Positions 1 through 11,517 of a stretch of DNA of 64,000 nt are shown piece after piece. Position numbers and translations under genes: made by a program. The notes under the pieces were generated by a model, which was given only the letters and a program-made list of their open reading frames with translations, did no database searches and was not told the DNA's origin. Within the stretch, counting starts at the first letter, position 1, and each line of letters begins with the position of its first letter. This DNA comes from Dillenia suffruticosa (lineage: Eukaryota; Streptophyta; Magnoliopsida; Dilleniales; Dilleniaceae), in contig JAVTVX010000017.1 of assembly GCA_033439265.1 (NCBI GenBank), positions 7,462,001 to 7,526,000 of the forward strand, given 5' to 3'.

Positions 1-1391
1 TCCCCTTCGAAGGTTACACTTCATAATCAAAGTGATTTTCTAACATAGGCCACAACGCTTTGATCGGCTGCCACTCACCATATTCTCATTCTCTCTCTCT
101 CTCCAGCGATGAAGACGAATAATTCTCTCGCAGTCTCAGCCAGTAAATTTTATCGTGGGTTTCCCGTGATACACGGAAACGCCCGTTAGGTTGCCTTTCG
201 CGTTTTCGGCATGTACCAGGAATGAAAACTATATGATAAAGCCAAAAAACGCCTTGGTCGGCGAATCATCTCACAAGTTGCCTCCGCGAATCATTCCCGT
301 AACTTTACATAAATTCCAACTTCAATTACATATCATTCCACGACCCATGACACCTTGATAAATTCCAATTTCAAATAAAATTTTACTTGTTAACGCATAA
401 TTTAACTGAACATAAATACAAAGAAATTTAATTAAAATTCGAAGTATGAACCTTTTGACTTCTATAAATTCAATGCATCTTTTGTAATGTCTATGAAAGC
501 CGTTGGTGCACCTTCTGTAATTTCTGTGAAGGCCAATGCTATGCCTTCTGCAATTTTTATGAAAGCCGGGACTACATCTTCTTTTTTCTCTTTCTTCTTC
601 GGCCGAGGCTGCATCTTGTTCTTCCCCTCTCTTCTTCTCTTTTCAAAGTGAGTTGCTAATTTTACACAATAATATATTTTCTTCCATCACGGGTTGCCCT
701 ACTAGTCTACTGTGCTCCTATTATGCATTAAAAACTTTTGGACGTGGTTTCTATTAAAAAATTCCCATCCCATTTACATTTACTTTACGCTTTAAAATCA
801 ATTTCATTTGCCGAATTTGCATTTATATTTCCTTGTATTTTTTTTTGTATTTTATGTGTTTGATTAATAGTTTAGGAAATACTATTATTATTTATAATAC
901 TATTTTAATTTTTTTATTTTTATCATAAAAGATGATTATTTTATTATTTATATAAAATAATAATATTTATATAAAAATTTTTATATTTTTAATATATATA
1001 CTTTTTCTTGTTTCCCATTTCGTATATTTTAAAAAAATATCAGTTTTCTTCCGTTTCTCGTTTCTGTTTCGGTACAACAACATAGGGTTTCACTCCTATT
1101 ACGTCATACACTCTTTCCTGCTATTTCTTTCCTTTTGAGATTATTTAGGAGAAGTTGAAACAAATTTACGTACCAGAAGGAATAATTGGAATGTAAGGAC
1201 AATATCGGGATGACAAAATTGAGAAACTAGGGTTTCAAAAACTGACATTTCAATTAGTAATGTGAGTGATGTTCAAGGTTTGAATTCTTGTTGTATTGTA
1301 TGCATCAATTTATTGGTTCTGGAAATGTACCAACAGTGTTCCTTTGATTCTTTCCTGCATTAATCTACTTCTTTTTTTTTTCCTATAACAG
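1..1391. other. AT-rich flank upstream of the carrier pseudogene
   Basis: I recognise no gene here. The 5' exons expected for the carrier remnant, including its transit-peptide region, were not found. The stretch holds a short 33-bp triple repeat at 475-573 (listed separately), a CT-rich run near 575-640 and strongly AT-rich DNA from about 830 to 1060. Confidence 0.5.
475..573. repeat. Three tandem 33-bp units
   Basis: Three consecutive 33-bp units start at 475, 508 and 541. All share the pattern of a CATCTT/CCTTCTG start, a TGTAAT-like core and a TGAAAGCC-like end. The unit is a multiple of three, so one forward frame stays open across it with an 11-codon period, but no start or known protein was recognised. 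Confidence 0.7.
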
Positions 1392-2871
1392 ATGCATGGA
1401 ATTATGCATGTGAGGGTTCTCTGCAGGCACCCAAACAGATGATTGCATCAGCTTGCAGCGCCCAGGACAAGCCATTCAACTTTCTTCGTACTCTCTTTGG
1501 TATGTTTATGTTTATTGTCTGGGTAGACTTCTGAAATGTCTGTTGCAATGTGCTTCCCTTCCTCATGGAACTTTTACTGCTTAATGATGCACCTACTTTT
1601 CCTTTTGAACTTTTAACTGTTGGGTTAACTTAAATGATTGTCATGTTCTTGGAATGTCAAAATTTGCAGTACATGCTTGTGCCATTTTTGTAAACATTAT
1701 TTTTTTTTTCCTTCAATCAATTTTGCTGAGGGTTCTGTGGCTGGAGGTGCTGCTGGTGTTGTTGTTGAAACAGCTCTATACCCAATTGATACAATAAAAA
1801 CACGGCTGCAGGCAGGTTAACTGAACCGACATTCTTGCCCATCAATTTCTTTGTCTTGCAGTTGATGGGCTCCCTTGCGTAGCAATTGTGTAATCAAATG
1901 AACTTAAACATTGGCCCTTGGATTATCAATGTTGTATTCCCATATCTCCATGGGCCACTGAAATGCCATTATAATGATCAATAACAATGTTGTTTTTTCA
2001 CATGATGTTAGAGTTGTATCCTAGTGGAATGAGAAAATTTGTATCCTAAATGTGCTGAGAGCAGAGACCAGTAGTCAAACTTGTTTCCTTTAAAAATGAG
2101 TCAATCCAAGCTCAGCCCATTTACAAGCATGATTAGTAGTCTTCGAACTTGGTTAATTGTATTGATGAATGAGTTTAGATGCATTTTAAATGAGCTTAGT
2201 CATGAGTTATTGATGAATAATTTGGTATTTTTCATCCTTTGGTATATGTTATCATTTCCTGTTCATTGTTGTCCCACCACCCCAATTTTCAATTTATTGT
2301 TGTAATCAGTCTTGTATTAAATGGAATCTGTGCTTTTCAATATATATTACATCTAGGATTCGTACGTGTCTTTGAATATTTGCAACTAATTGCATTGTCC
2401 ATGCTTCTTAAAATTGGCAGCTTGTGGTGGTGGGGAAATTGATCTAAAGGGTCTCTATTCTGGATTGGATGGGAATCTCGTTGGTTTGCTACCGTAAGCA
2501 TTCTTGTTAAGTATATCCCATCTTTTCTGAATGATTTCAAAGTTGTCAGGTGCAAGATAATTTTCTTGAAAGTGATGAGTGAGATCCCGTCAACATATTG
2601 TCATCCTCATGTTAAATTCAGCTATTAAATAGGCCGCTTGGGTGTATGATGAGTGCAGTTTACCGTTTTCTGTCTGAAATCATTCAATAATTTTTCCTGT
2701 TATTTTTGGTGGTTGCAGGGCGTCTGCCATTTCTGTGGGGGTCTATGAACCAACTAAGCAGAAATCGTTGAAGACTTTCCCCGAAAATCTTAGTGCTCTT
2801 GCTCATTTGGTAAGTGGGGCGTGGACACATAAGCTTTGTTACGGTAGAATATTGTAAAGTTCATTTCTACA

Positions 2872-3059
2872 AGGGTGAGCTTGGTGCAACGGTTGAGTTG
2901 CTCCTCTGGTGACCTCGAGGTCAAGCGTTCAAGGCTTGGAAGCAGGCTTTTGCAAAAAATGCAAGGGGAAGACTGTGTACATATACCTCAATCCTCCCTT
3001 TACCCCGCATTAAGCCGGGGGAGCACTTAGTGTATGGGGTGAGCATTTCCTTTCATTGT
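2872..3059 (+). mobile_element. tRNA-derived SINE (TS-like) with 15-bp target duplication
   Basis: A 188-bp insertion in a carrier-remnant intron. It has a pol III box A-like stretch near its start (gagcttggtgcaacggttga), a box B-like stretch (ggtcaagcgttcaagg), and a body resembling the Solanaceae TS SINE type with AAATGCAAGGGGAAG and a CCCCGCATTAAGCCGGGG stem. It is flanked by a perfect 15-bp direct repeat, aagttcatttctaca, at 2857-2871 and 3060-3074, which fixes both ends. An intact duplication suggests a fairly recent insertion. Confidence 0.88.
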
Positions 3060-4155
3060 AAGTTCATTTCTACACTCATAATGCTTTGTTTCCTTGTTTA
3101 AGACCCCTAACATTCTCTACATTGTTGGATTATGTATCATATGAAAAGCAGCAAGAATGTCTTCTCGCATATAAAGTAATTTGTCATCTGGGCACAAAAT
3201 ACTTTTGTTGCCCTTGCATTATGGATTAAACAGTTGCATTTCTCTGAAGTGATTTAAAGAAAGAATTGGGTAGTTAGTTTTAATTAGCTGGGATAAGATA
3301 AGGCCTCAGTTGTCATGTACCCTCTCTGGTCATCGCCACAGTTATATATAAGGACTACTGCCTTTCTGCAACCTCTGATGTTCGGGTGGCCTTGCTAACT
3401 GTTGATACTGAATTGATCTGTAGCTCAGCTCATAATTGTCGAGCTGATTAATTGTTGGCCTAATGGTTTCCTGGTTTTGCATTAGCAATAATACATGTCA
3501 TTGTTATTCACCTTGAACTGCAGCAGGAGAACTTCACTTTAGGGGATTTTCTTGTTTTCTAGAAGGTTTTGAATTCTCACAGACTGCAGGTGCTATTGGA
3601 GGGGCTGCTTCTTCTCTCGTTCGTGTACCAACAGACATAGTTGAATATAACTTCATTCTGGGTTCTTTGTCTCTGGCAAAATAAGCTGAATGATTTTGAA
3701 TTTGACATTGCGCAGGTTGTTAAGCAAAGGATGCAAACTGGGCAATTCACAGCAGCTTCTGAAGCTGTTCGCCTAACTGTTGCTAAGGAAGGAGTCAGAG
3801 GCCTTTATGCAGTAAGTGATGTTTTGTTGTCTCAAGCTTTTCCTCAACTTCTGAGTCCACAACGTCCATCAAACTACTTTGTTAGATACTAATTGGAAAA
3901 TCTACTTCTCTGTTTTCTTTTCTTTTTTTTTTTTTTTATCAATTTTATTTTTGAGCGTGCAGGGATATGGATCCTTCTTACTACGGGATCTACCTTTCAA
4001 TGCCATTCAGTTTTGCATCTATGAGCAGCTAAGGATGGGGTATAAGCTAGCTGTGAATTCTTGATATTTCTATTCTCTGTTTGACATGAAAGTCTGAATC
4101 TTTTCTATGAACCCATGGCAGTTCTAGGGGACCAGAGAAGATTCGAATATGGAAC

Positions 4156-4561
4156 TAGGGCTGTTATGCGAATTTAGTCCAATTCAAGTTGCTTGCAAGA
4201 AGTTCGGTCAACGGCTCGATTCAACCCAATTTTGACTGAACTCGAGTTGAGTTTGAGTAGTACAATTTTAGAATAAAAAAGTCATCGAATAATTCAATAA
4301 CATATATTAATATTTATTATACACATACTTATATATAATTATAATATAAATAATTAAATTAAATAAAATATATTAACATATTATATAAAAATCAAGTTTT
4401 CGAGTCAAATTTGAACGATTTCATTATACAATTGAGTTGAGTTCGAGTTTTATTATTACTTCTCGTTGAGTTCGAGTTTAAGTTTGAATTAGGTTAAAAA
4501 ATTCAAGTTTGAGTTCGAACATAGCAATATTTAGGATCGATTTGACTTGAAAACACCCCTA
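4156..4561. mobile_element. hAT-type MITE, 406 bp, perfect 8-bp target duplication
   Basis: The ends are short inverted repeats: the left starts TAGGGCTGTT and the right, reverse-complemented, starts TAGGGGTGTT. They are flanked by an identical 8-bp duplication, TATGGAAC, at 4148-4155 and 4562-4569. An 8-bp duplication with TAGGG-type ends is the hAT signature. The interior is AT-rich with repeated GAGTTCGAGTTTGAGTT-like phrases and no transposase, so it is non-autonomous. It lies where a linking exon of the carrier gene would be expected. Confidence 0.85.
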
Positions 4562-5475
4562 TATGGAACACTGAGAACGAGAACTATCTTTTATCGTTCT
4601 ACCATTTGTCAACAGTATGATTGTTATGCTTGCTTCTTGCTCGTGTGTCTTGGCAATATTGCTGGTCACTGTTACTAGCCTTCATGGGCTATCAATGACT
4701 GTTGTTAATTAAAATGTGGATGCCATTTTGAAAAAGGCAATTGTGATGGATAAATTGATGGAAACACCAATCTGTGTTCATCATATGGTGGCCAGACTGT
4801 AGGGTTTGGTTTACCAAAGGCATGCTTTCTCATGGCAAAAACCCCATAAATGCTACTAGTTCAAGAACTGGCATAAACAACGATACTACGTTTGGAAGAT
4901 GATCATCTTTTAGGCATAGAACCCCATACAGATATTGCTGACATGAAGCACAATGAGAGTGTCGGTAGCTTCTTAACTAGCTCGCAAACCTGCAACTGCG
5001 TGGTAGTCTTCTCAGGCCATACTCATGCATCACTAATGGCTGTGTCCTTAACGCTGAATTTTGTTGATAGGTCTTTGCCTTCTTATGGAGTAACTGTCGA
5101 CTAGCTACACTCTTCTCATTTTCCTACCGTACACTGTTCTCATTTGGTGTGTATATGTCTTGTTTTCTGGTGGTAACTTTTTCCCTTTCTGCACACGTGG
5201 AGGCAATATTATTCTTTGGGACAAATCCAAAGCTCAACTCTCTTTTCAGGTGCAATTACTGGAGGTGTAACTACGCCTTGGGATGTGATGAAGACTAGAC
5301 TAATGGTTCAGGTAGACGTTATTTGTATTTGTCCCTCTTCTTGGACGATTGTTAATTTTAATTTTCCTTTTGATTGTGCCTTTGACTATTTTAGGGCACA
5401 TCAAACCAATATAAAGGTGTGATGGATTGTGTTAGGATGATGGCAAGGGAAGAAGGCACTAATTCTCTTTTCAAG

Positions 5476-6156
5476 GTATGACCATTTTGCACCACATATG
5501 TCCCTCCCTTTCTCCTCTGATGGAAATTTTGCTGAGATATCACTTAAAAGCAACCTGGTCAGACAGATCTGGTTTCTTGTAAGAACCATCCATTGTGATT
5601 CCTAATAATTACGATAAGGAGAGAATTGTAGATTCCAAATGAGTGGAATGGAATTCCGCTGATTTAGATAGAGAAAATTTTAGCATATGCCATGCGTGAA
5701 ATTTAAATTAATAATTAATCTATAGGGCTAATTGTGATCACTGACTATGTTGCCATTTCGGACTGCAATTTCAGTCATCCAAGATTTTTTCTATGATTGG
5801 TTTGTTCTTTGCAACAAGAACGAAATTGGCAGTTTTGTGAACTTATTCATTCGTTGGTCAAAAATTGGATTGGGGAGAGAGAGGGAGAGGGTAGGAGATG
5901 TTACCGCCCGCTGAATTGTTTGAATTGCCACACGCGGTTGCAATTACCGCCGGGGCCAAGATCAATTGGGTGCACCATATACCAGGTGTTGAGTTAGAGA
6001 AGAAGATGCCTAATACTGCAGAAAGCAGCCAGAGAAGAAGATGCAAGTCGACGGACAAAAATGAAATAAGGAAAAGGAAAAGATTAGGTCCGTGGAGAGG
6101 TGATTTCTCTGGCTTGAAGTGGAATTTGAATGTGTCGCTAAGAGACGGAGAGAGAA

Positions 6157-6187
<31 letters not shown>

Positions 6188-6446
6188 GACTAATACTGTT
6201 ATTTTTAAAAACCATCCATCTTAGATAATGATTTTTCAATCACATGTAATAAAAGAAATAATTACTGATTAAACCACTAAAACTGAAAAATAAGTTTGGG
6301 AGGTCTCAAAATTATTATTATTTTTTTTATTTTTGAATACTAAAATTAAGCTTTACTCCAATTGTTATTATTATTATTATAATTATATCCGTTGGCTCCC
6401 AAATATTTATCTTAAGCTCGTTGGCTCTAACCCGTCACTAGATTCT
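5476..6446. other. Gene-free stretch after the carrier remnant
   Basis: I searched this for the missing last exon of the carrier and did not find it. It holds an ATA/TAA trinucleotide run at about 6157-6184 and otherwise unremarkable DNA. Short open frames on both strands show no recognisable protein. Confidence 0.5.
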
Positions 6447-6632
6447 TTTTCCTTTTTTTTTTGTGGATATCACGTGTTGGACACCGTCCGGTATCCAGAG
6501 TTTCGTCTTGACTAATCCGGACTCACTGCTGCAGTGGTTCCTTTCGAAAGACAGTCTCCTAATGGGGAACGCTCTATATACATGAAGACCCGATACTCCC
6601 GACAAGAATCGAACCCCGATTATACTTAAAGG
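6447..6632 (-). mobile_element. SINE, minus orientation
   Basis: The poly-T at the left end is the A-tail of a minus-strand insertion. Reverse-complemented, the right end has a box B-like GGTTCGATTCTTG. A 13-bp imperfect direct repeat (gtcactagattct / gtcattagtttct) at 6434-6446 and 6633-6645 flanks it, with two mismatches, indicating some age. Confidence 0.65.
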
Positions 6633-6674
6633 GTCATTAGTTTCTATAATAGCACTTCAAGTCCACTTAGAAAC

Positions 6675-6857
6675 TTTCATTTTTTATTTGGTTTTTATCG
6701 TTGATATCTTGACTTTATTTGATTAATCCGATTCGAACACTGTGAGATTTATTTTAGGGATGACCTCTCTTAAGTCTTTTTTCACTATTTTTAGAATTTG
6801 AACTTGATATCTCTAATTAAGAGAGTGTGACTAATTATTCAATTCAAAGAAATTTGA
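6675..6857 (-). mobile_element. SINE, minus orientation, same family as 16674 and 49029
   Basis: It shares the phrases AATCCGATTCGAACACTGTGAG, seen here in slightly diverged form, and TTTTTCACTATTTTTAG with the copy at 49029-49193. A TTAGAAAC direct repeat at 6667-6674 and 6858-6865 is a plausible target duplication. Together with 6447-6632 this makes two SINEs almost back to back. Confidence 0.55.
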
Positions 6858-7438
6858 TTAGAAACCTACGTATGTACATCGCAAATTTGATTTCAAATCC
6901 GAAAGTTCAACGGACTTATTAGTTGAGTTAGACTCAACTCATTATTACTTTTATAAAGATATAAATTTTTTCATAAAAATCCTTCACAAGAGGCCTTCTC
7001 TTTCTTAAGATGAAAGGGCAGGAGAGCAGAGTTGATGGGAGGGACCAAGGAGGGAAGTGCAGTTAAAATTTATTAAAAAAATGCAATATGTATATTTATT
7101 AACGTTATTTCAATGAGTACTATTAAAAATATTGTTAACATTTTTTAAAATTTTATTATAATTTTTTGAAAATATTCTTCATTCTGAAAAATAGTAATTT
7201 TTTATTCTTCTTTTTTTATATTCTTTTTCTATTATACTTCATTCTTAATATAAATTTAAAATTTTAATTTTGCTTGGCCAAGGACAAGAGCGAGCTCGTA
7301 TTCTTATTGGCTTAAACCACGGCATTTTCAAGGGGGACAACAATGGATGGACGACTGCGCCGCGTTTCGATCAAGCCATTTCAAAATTTTAATTTAATTT
7401 AATTTAATTTAATATATTTTTTTTAGGGAGTGCGTGGT

Positions 7439-7636
7439 GGGGTCGGAACGACGTCGTCCATTAATTTGATTCCGCTTTGCATGAGCTCTCTCTACATCTG
7501 TTAATGGTACAAAAGCTTTCAAACTTAACACCACATGGTATACAATATTACATTTGACCGACACAACTGCAAACTTTCTTCCGGAAATTGAGCGCCAAAT
7601 GGGGTCGGAACGACGTCGTCCGTCTATTTTGATTCC
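7439..7636. repeat. Direct repeat with a 10-bp palindrome
   Basis: The phrase GGGGTCGGAACGACGTCGTC occurs at about 7440 and again at about 7600, each time followed within 15 bp by TTGATTCC. The core ACGACGTCGT is a perfect 10-bp palindrome containing the ACGT core bound by plant bZIP factors. Whether it is a regulatory pair or an old duplication cannot be told from sequence alone. Confidence 0.6.
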
Positions 7637-9182
7637 CCAAGGCATAAGTTTGACTCTTTCTCCCCCACAGCTTTATGGCGAAAAAGCTTCAAAACCGAAT
7701 GCAACAAACTATTCCAATTGGACCCAGAATTGATTAACTTTGAAGCTTCTGACACTTTATTTCGTTTTTCAAATGTTAATTCTAAGTAGATTTACATAAA
7801 AAAAAATATATATGTTTGAGAGCCTATAACACAGTGATCTTCTCAATAGCCTTTCAATTTAAACAAATTATGTCTGTATTATTTTTATGTATTTATTTAT
7901 AAAGAAAATTTAATTTTTATTGTACGTTTAAAATATTTTTAAGAAAAAAAAAATGAAAACGGGTCCATCAATTATTTTATTGGTGGGTAACTATATTAAA
8001 TTATTTTTAATATTAATTAATTTTGAAAAACTTTGTACTTAGATATGGGGTTTGTGTCACGAGTATTTGCTTGGAAATTATTATTTTTGAACTATTACGT
8101 ATATTTAATAAATTTATTTATAAATAAGAATGATAGAAAATTTTAATATTATAAGAAAAAATTAATTAACGTTGAATGTGAACTAGATTTTTAAACATTT
8201 TACTTGTTCACGCAAAAGTCGTTTTCTCAGGGAAGGCTTAAAAAAGTAGAATTTTCTTGTACCCAATCAGATTCTGGAAAATGGAACAATATTTCGTCAT
8301 AGATATGTATGATTGATCATAAGAAAATATAAGCAACTGTTTTCTGTCTATTTTCTTCCCACTAATAGTCTATCTAAGATGATGGGCCGGTATGACCCTG
8401 CAAATAATTGCATTACTTTTGGTGGTCCACAAAGCTTTTTTTATTTTTATTTTTGAAAAAGAAATATTCATCATTTTTTATTCAAAATATTTATTTCTTT
8501 TAATCTTGGTCGGTGTTAAAAAGAGACAGCAATTTTGGAGAGGCATAAATGTGAACATTGAGAATGAAAAAATAGATATCAAGAGTATTTGGTTTCATAA
8601 TATTTGAATATGATTAGTTTTACAAACTTGATATCGGTGGTAAGTAAGAAAAAAAAAAAAAAAGAAAAAATAGATGGTGTTTGGAAAACTTTAAGGGAGT
8701 TTAATTTTTCTCAACTAACTTTCGTTTTATCTAATTTTATGAATATTATTCTTCAACTTATTTTTACAAATAAAAGTAAAATTTTCAATAAAGAATTTAA
8801 TTTTTTTTTCATTAAGTCATGCACAATCTGTATTCTTTGCGTAGAGAACATCAATTTTCCCAAATAAACTATAATATAAGGGACAATATTTTTTTTAGTT
8901 CAAAATAAAAATTATTATCTTAAAAATACATGATTAAACCTTTGGCGGGCAGATTTGAAGCTTTTCAGTTTTAACTTCCTCCAAGACTCCCAAAAGTTTC
9001 CATATATATTGTCTAAGTCTAGGCTTGATCTCTAGTTTGGATTGGATACCCTATGGATACTCTATTAGCTAAAAGAATAACTGGCAGTCTAGAACGTATC
9101 TGATTAAGTATGATTTTGAAGTTGACTTCCTCTGGATGCATTATTTATGTTTCCATCTTATTTGGTATTTTTTGTACAATAA

Positions 9183-9187
<5 letters not shown>

Positions 9188-9240
<53 letters not shown>
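9188..9240. repeat. TA and TATG microsatellite
   Basis: About 28 bp of TA repeats run directly into about six GTAT units. Confidence 0.9.
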
Positions 9241-10279
9241 TGTGTAGTATAGAATTGAGAAATTCCATACTTTTCTATAACATTTTTTTATATTAAATTT
9301 TTTGTTAGTAATAGAGTGGAAATAAAACTCAACTCTAGAATCTAAAATGCTGTAATATGGGGCAAAGCACGATTAATTTTTTTTTATATTATTTATTTCA
9401 TTTCTTTTCAACGTAACCTTACACGATCGCTGCCGGACACACTACAACTTTTCGGAAGAGAAAATTATATGTTCAGGCCACGTCACCCCGAATTCAAATA
9501 CTCTCTCCCCTCTTGTATCTTCCTCGTCCTTCTCTCCTCTCTCTAACCCAAAAAAAAAAAAAAAACACTCCTCTTACCCCTTTTCTCTCTCTCCTCTCTC
9601 TCTCTCTCACCGGGAAAAAAAAAAAAAAAAAAAACTCCTCTCTCCTCCTCTCCCTTTCTCTCTCGCTTCTCTCCTCTCTCTCAACGGACAAAAAAAAAAA
9701 ACTCTTCGGTCTCGAGGGTTGGTTGGGAATAATCTTATTTTGCTGTTCTCGGCGGCGTCCAAGTCCCGGCAATGACTCCAATCTTTCTCTTCCGTCCGTC
9801 GGTGATTTTGCTGTTCTCCTGTCTCTAAATAAGATTCCCCGTGTTTTTCTTTTTCTTTTTCGTATAAAGTGTAATATTTGTTTGCCCATCACGTGTTTGT
9901 GAAATTGCTTATGCTTGTCTGGTTGTGGAAACCATTGATCCTGAACCTCTCCCCAAACCCCTAAATTTTGGTCAAAATTAATAAACGAAATTTAATGAAA
10001 AAAATGGAAGTAACTTTTAATCTTTTAATGAAAAAATTCAACGCTCGTGGAGGAAGCTTCCCGCATGGAGTAAGCTTCCCCGCAAAGACTTCCATTAATC
10101 TTTCATTCCAAATGGTGTGAAATCAGGCCCGTTTATTTAAAAAAAAAAATCCAATTAATACCCAATTTTATTCATTTTTATTCTCTTTAATTTCTCATAA
10201 TACTCTCTATTTCCTCAATGAATTTAAAATTTCCATTGTTTCGTCAATTTCCTCTGTGAATCAAAATTTTCCATTAATA

Positions 10280-10825
10280 CTCTCTCTATTTCACAATCAA
10301 TGACGAGATTGATTCACTTGGATGACTCAAGATGAATTAAAGAAACCCAACAAACAGAAAAGGGTCTGGCGAAAAAAAAAGAAAAACATTGAAAACCCAT
10401 ATCCGTACCCGCAGATGAGGTCATCGGGAAAAAAAATTAAGCGAAGAAGGAGAAGGTCGGAGATTAGTTCGATTTCTCTGGTTCTTTGATCAAGAGGTTG
10501 AGTCAATATTTTTTTGATAATTTCTCGTCAATACTCCTTCATTTTTCCATTAATACACATCTCTAATTCCCAATCAGAAAAAAATAAATGAATAAAACGA
10601 AGAAAAAGATGAGGAGGAGGTCTAAAGAAGAAACAAAAATCCCATCCGGTAATCTCTCTCTATTTCACAGCAAAAAAAAAAAAAGGGTGAAGAAGCAGAA
10701 AAAATCCCAAATCGACATCTATTCACAGAGTGAAAGCCTGGAAAAAAAATTAACTGAAGAAGACGAAGGTGCTTGCATATCCCTGATTCTTCAATGACGG
10801 GGTTGAGTCAATTGTTAATCAACGC
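10280..10825. repeat. Diverged internal direct duplication
   Basis: Two blocks share the same order of landmarks: a CTCTCTATTTCACA start, A-rich GAAAAAAAATTAA, GAAGAAG with GAAGGT, then GGTTGAGTCAAT. The first lies at about 10285-10515 and the second at about 10655-10820. The second runs into the pseudogene exon. Confidence 0.5.
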
Positions 10826-11415
10826 TGGGGTCTGCAATTGGTCACTCTAGACTGTCGCACAGGACCTTTTGCCTCTTCCTCCCCTATTTCCAGGAACCAT
10901 CTCAAATCTCCTCCTCCTCCTCCTCCTCCTCCTCAAATTCCTCTTATGGAATTAAAATTTGAGTTTCTTGTGGTGGGAAGCTCAAAATCCAGTAGATGGT
11001 CAAATGTAGGCTTGTATAAAGTAGATGTAGCTATTTGATTTTTGATTTTTGATTTTTTTTTGGGGGGTTAAAGGATAAGGAAGACACTGGTCTTTTCATC
11101 ATTGATGAAATCGGCAAGATGGAATTGCTCAGTCCCTCCTTCTTCCCTGCTGTTCTCGCTGTTTTGCAATCCAATGGTCCTGTCTTGGCTACAATCTCCA
11201 TCCCTAAATTTGGTCGTGTTATCCATCAAGGTTCTTAGATAAAATTCCCCTTTTACAGAATGTTTTTGCAACGTCCTATGCTAACACAACACCAACACAG
11301 TTGCAAGATTGAGGAATCATCCGGTTGCAAACATTGCACATTGAACGTCAACAAAAGACATGGCCGTTCAACCAAATTGCTCGATCGATGTTGTTGGGTT
11401 GCATCTGAAATTGGC
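10810..11415 (+). pseudogene. Fragment of an NTPCR/THEP1-type nucleoside-triphosphatase gene
   Basis: Three coding blocks match plant cancer-related nucleoside-triphosphatase homologues, small P-loop NTPases. The block at about 10815-11035 reads VTLDCRTGPFASSS and, after a proline-codon run, GLYKVDVA. The block at about 11074-11230 holds the Walker B region FIIDEIGKMELLSPSFFPAV and IPKFGRVIH. The block from 11301 reads ARLRNHPVAN and, after a one-base frame change, TLNVNKR. A 70-bp GT-AG intron (11231-11300) separates the last two. The P-loop (Walker A) exon is missing upstream, the first block runs into a stop, and the last is frame-shifted, so no working enzyme can be made. Retained introns rule out a processed copy. 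The position inside mobile-element arms suggests DNA-level capture. Confidence 0.75.
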
Positions 11416-11466
11416 AGTCCTGTTCAGAGGTGGATTGTTATGGGTCTTAGCAAGAGAAGAGGACTG

Positions 11467-11471
<5 letters not shown>

Positions 11472-11513
<42 letters not shown>
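11472..11513. repeat. GA microsatellite
   Basis: About 21 GA units, just downstream of the phosphatase fragment and inside the probable mobile element. Confidence 0.95.

Positions 11514-11517
<4 letters not shown>

Larger units (their letters stand above)
1392..5475 (+). pseudogene. S-adenosylmethionine carrier (SAMC-type) gene remnant
   Basis: Coding blocks match plant SAM carriers, the mitochondrial-carrier proteins that exchange S-adenosylmethionine across plastid or mitochondrial inner membranes. Blocks seen: 1392-1499 (ends DKPFNFLRTLF), 1729-1815 (carrier signature PIDTIKTRLQ), 2421-2493, 2719-2809 (VGVYEPTKQK), 3583-about 3639, 3716-3811 (VVKQRMQTGQF), 3963-4063, 5250-5311 (DVMKTRLMVQ) and 5395-5475. 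The gene looks dead. The acceptor before 1729 reads TG instead of AG if frame is kept. The donor after the block ending near 3639 reads AT instead of GT. The block at 3963 runs into a stop at about 4062 with no donor. The short block linking it to 5250 is absent, and the family's last exon (GIGPR...FFG region) is not found after 5475. A SINE and an hAT MITE sit in its introns. An alternatively spliced relic cannot be excluded. Confidence 0.8.
6866..9457. other. AT-rich intergenic stretch
   Basis: No gene recognised. It holds a duplicated GC-richer motif at 7440-7472 and 7599-7633 (listed separately), poly-A and poly-T runs, and a TA / TATG microsatellite at 9188-9240. The open frames at 8392-8867 are AT-rich and low complexity and do not look coding. 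Confidence 0.55.

Noticed and set aside
9494-9902. Overlapping 129- and 132-aa frames on opposite strands
   Set aside because: They come from CT runs and A-tracts in the arm of a probable mobile element; no domain or start context supports them.
10588-10797. 69-aa lysine-rich frame
   Set aside because: It lies in a duplicated A-rich block of the probable mobile element; its composition is explained by A-tracts.
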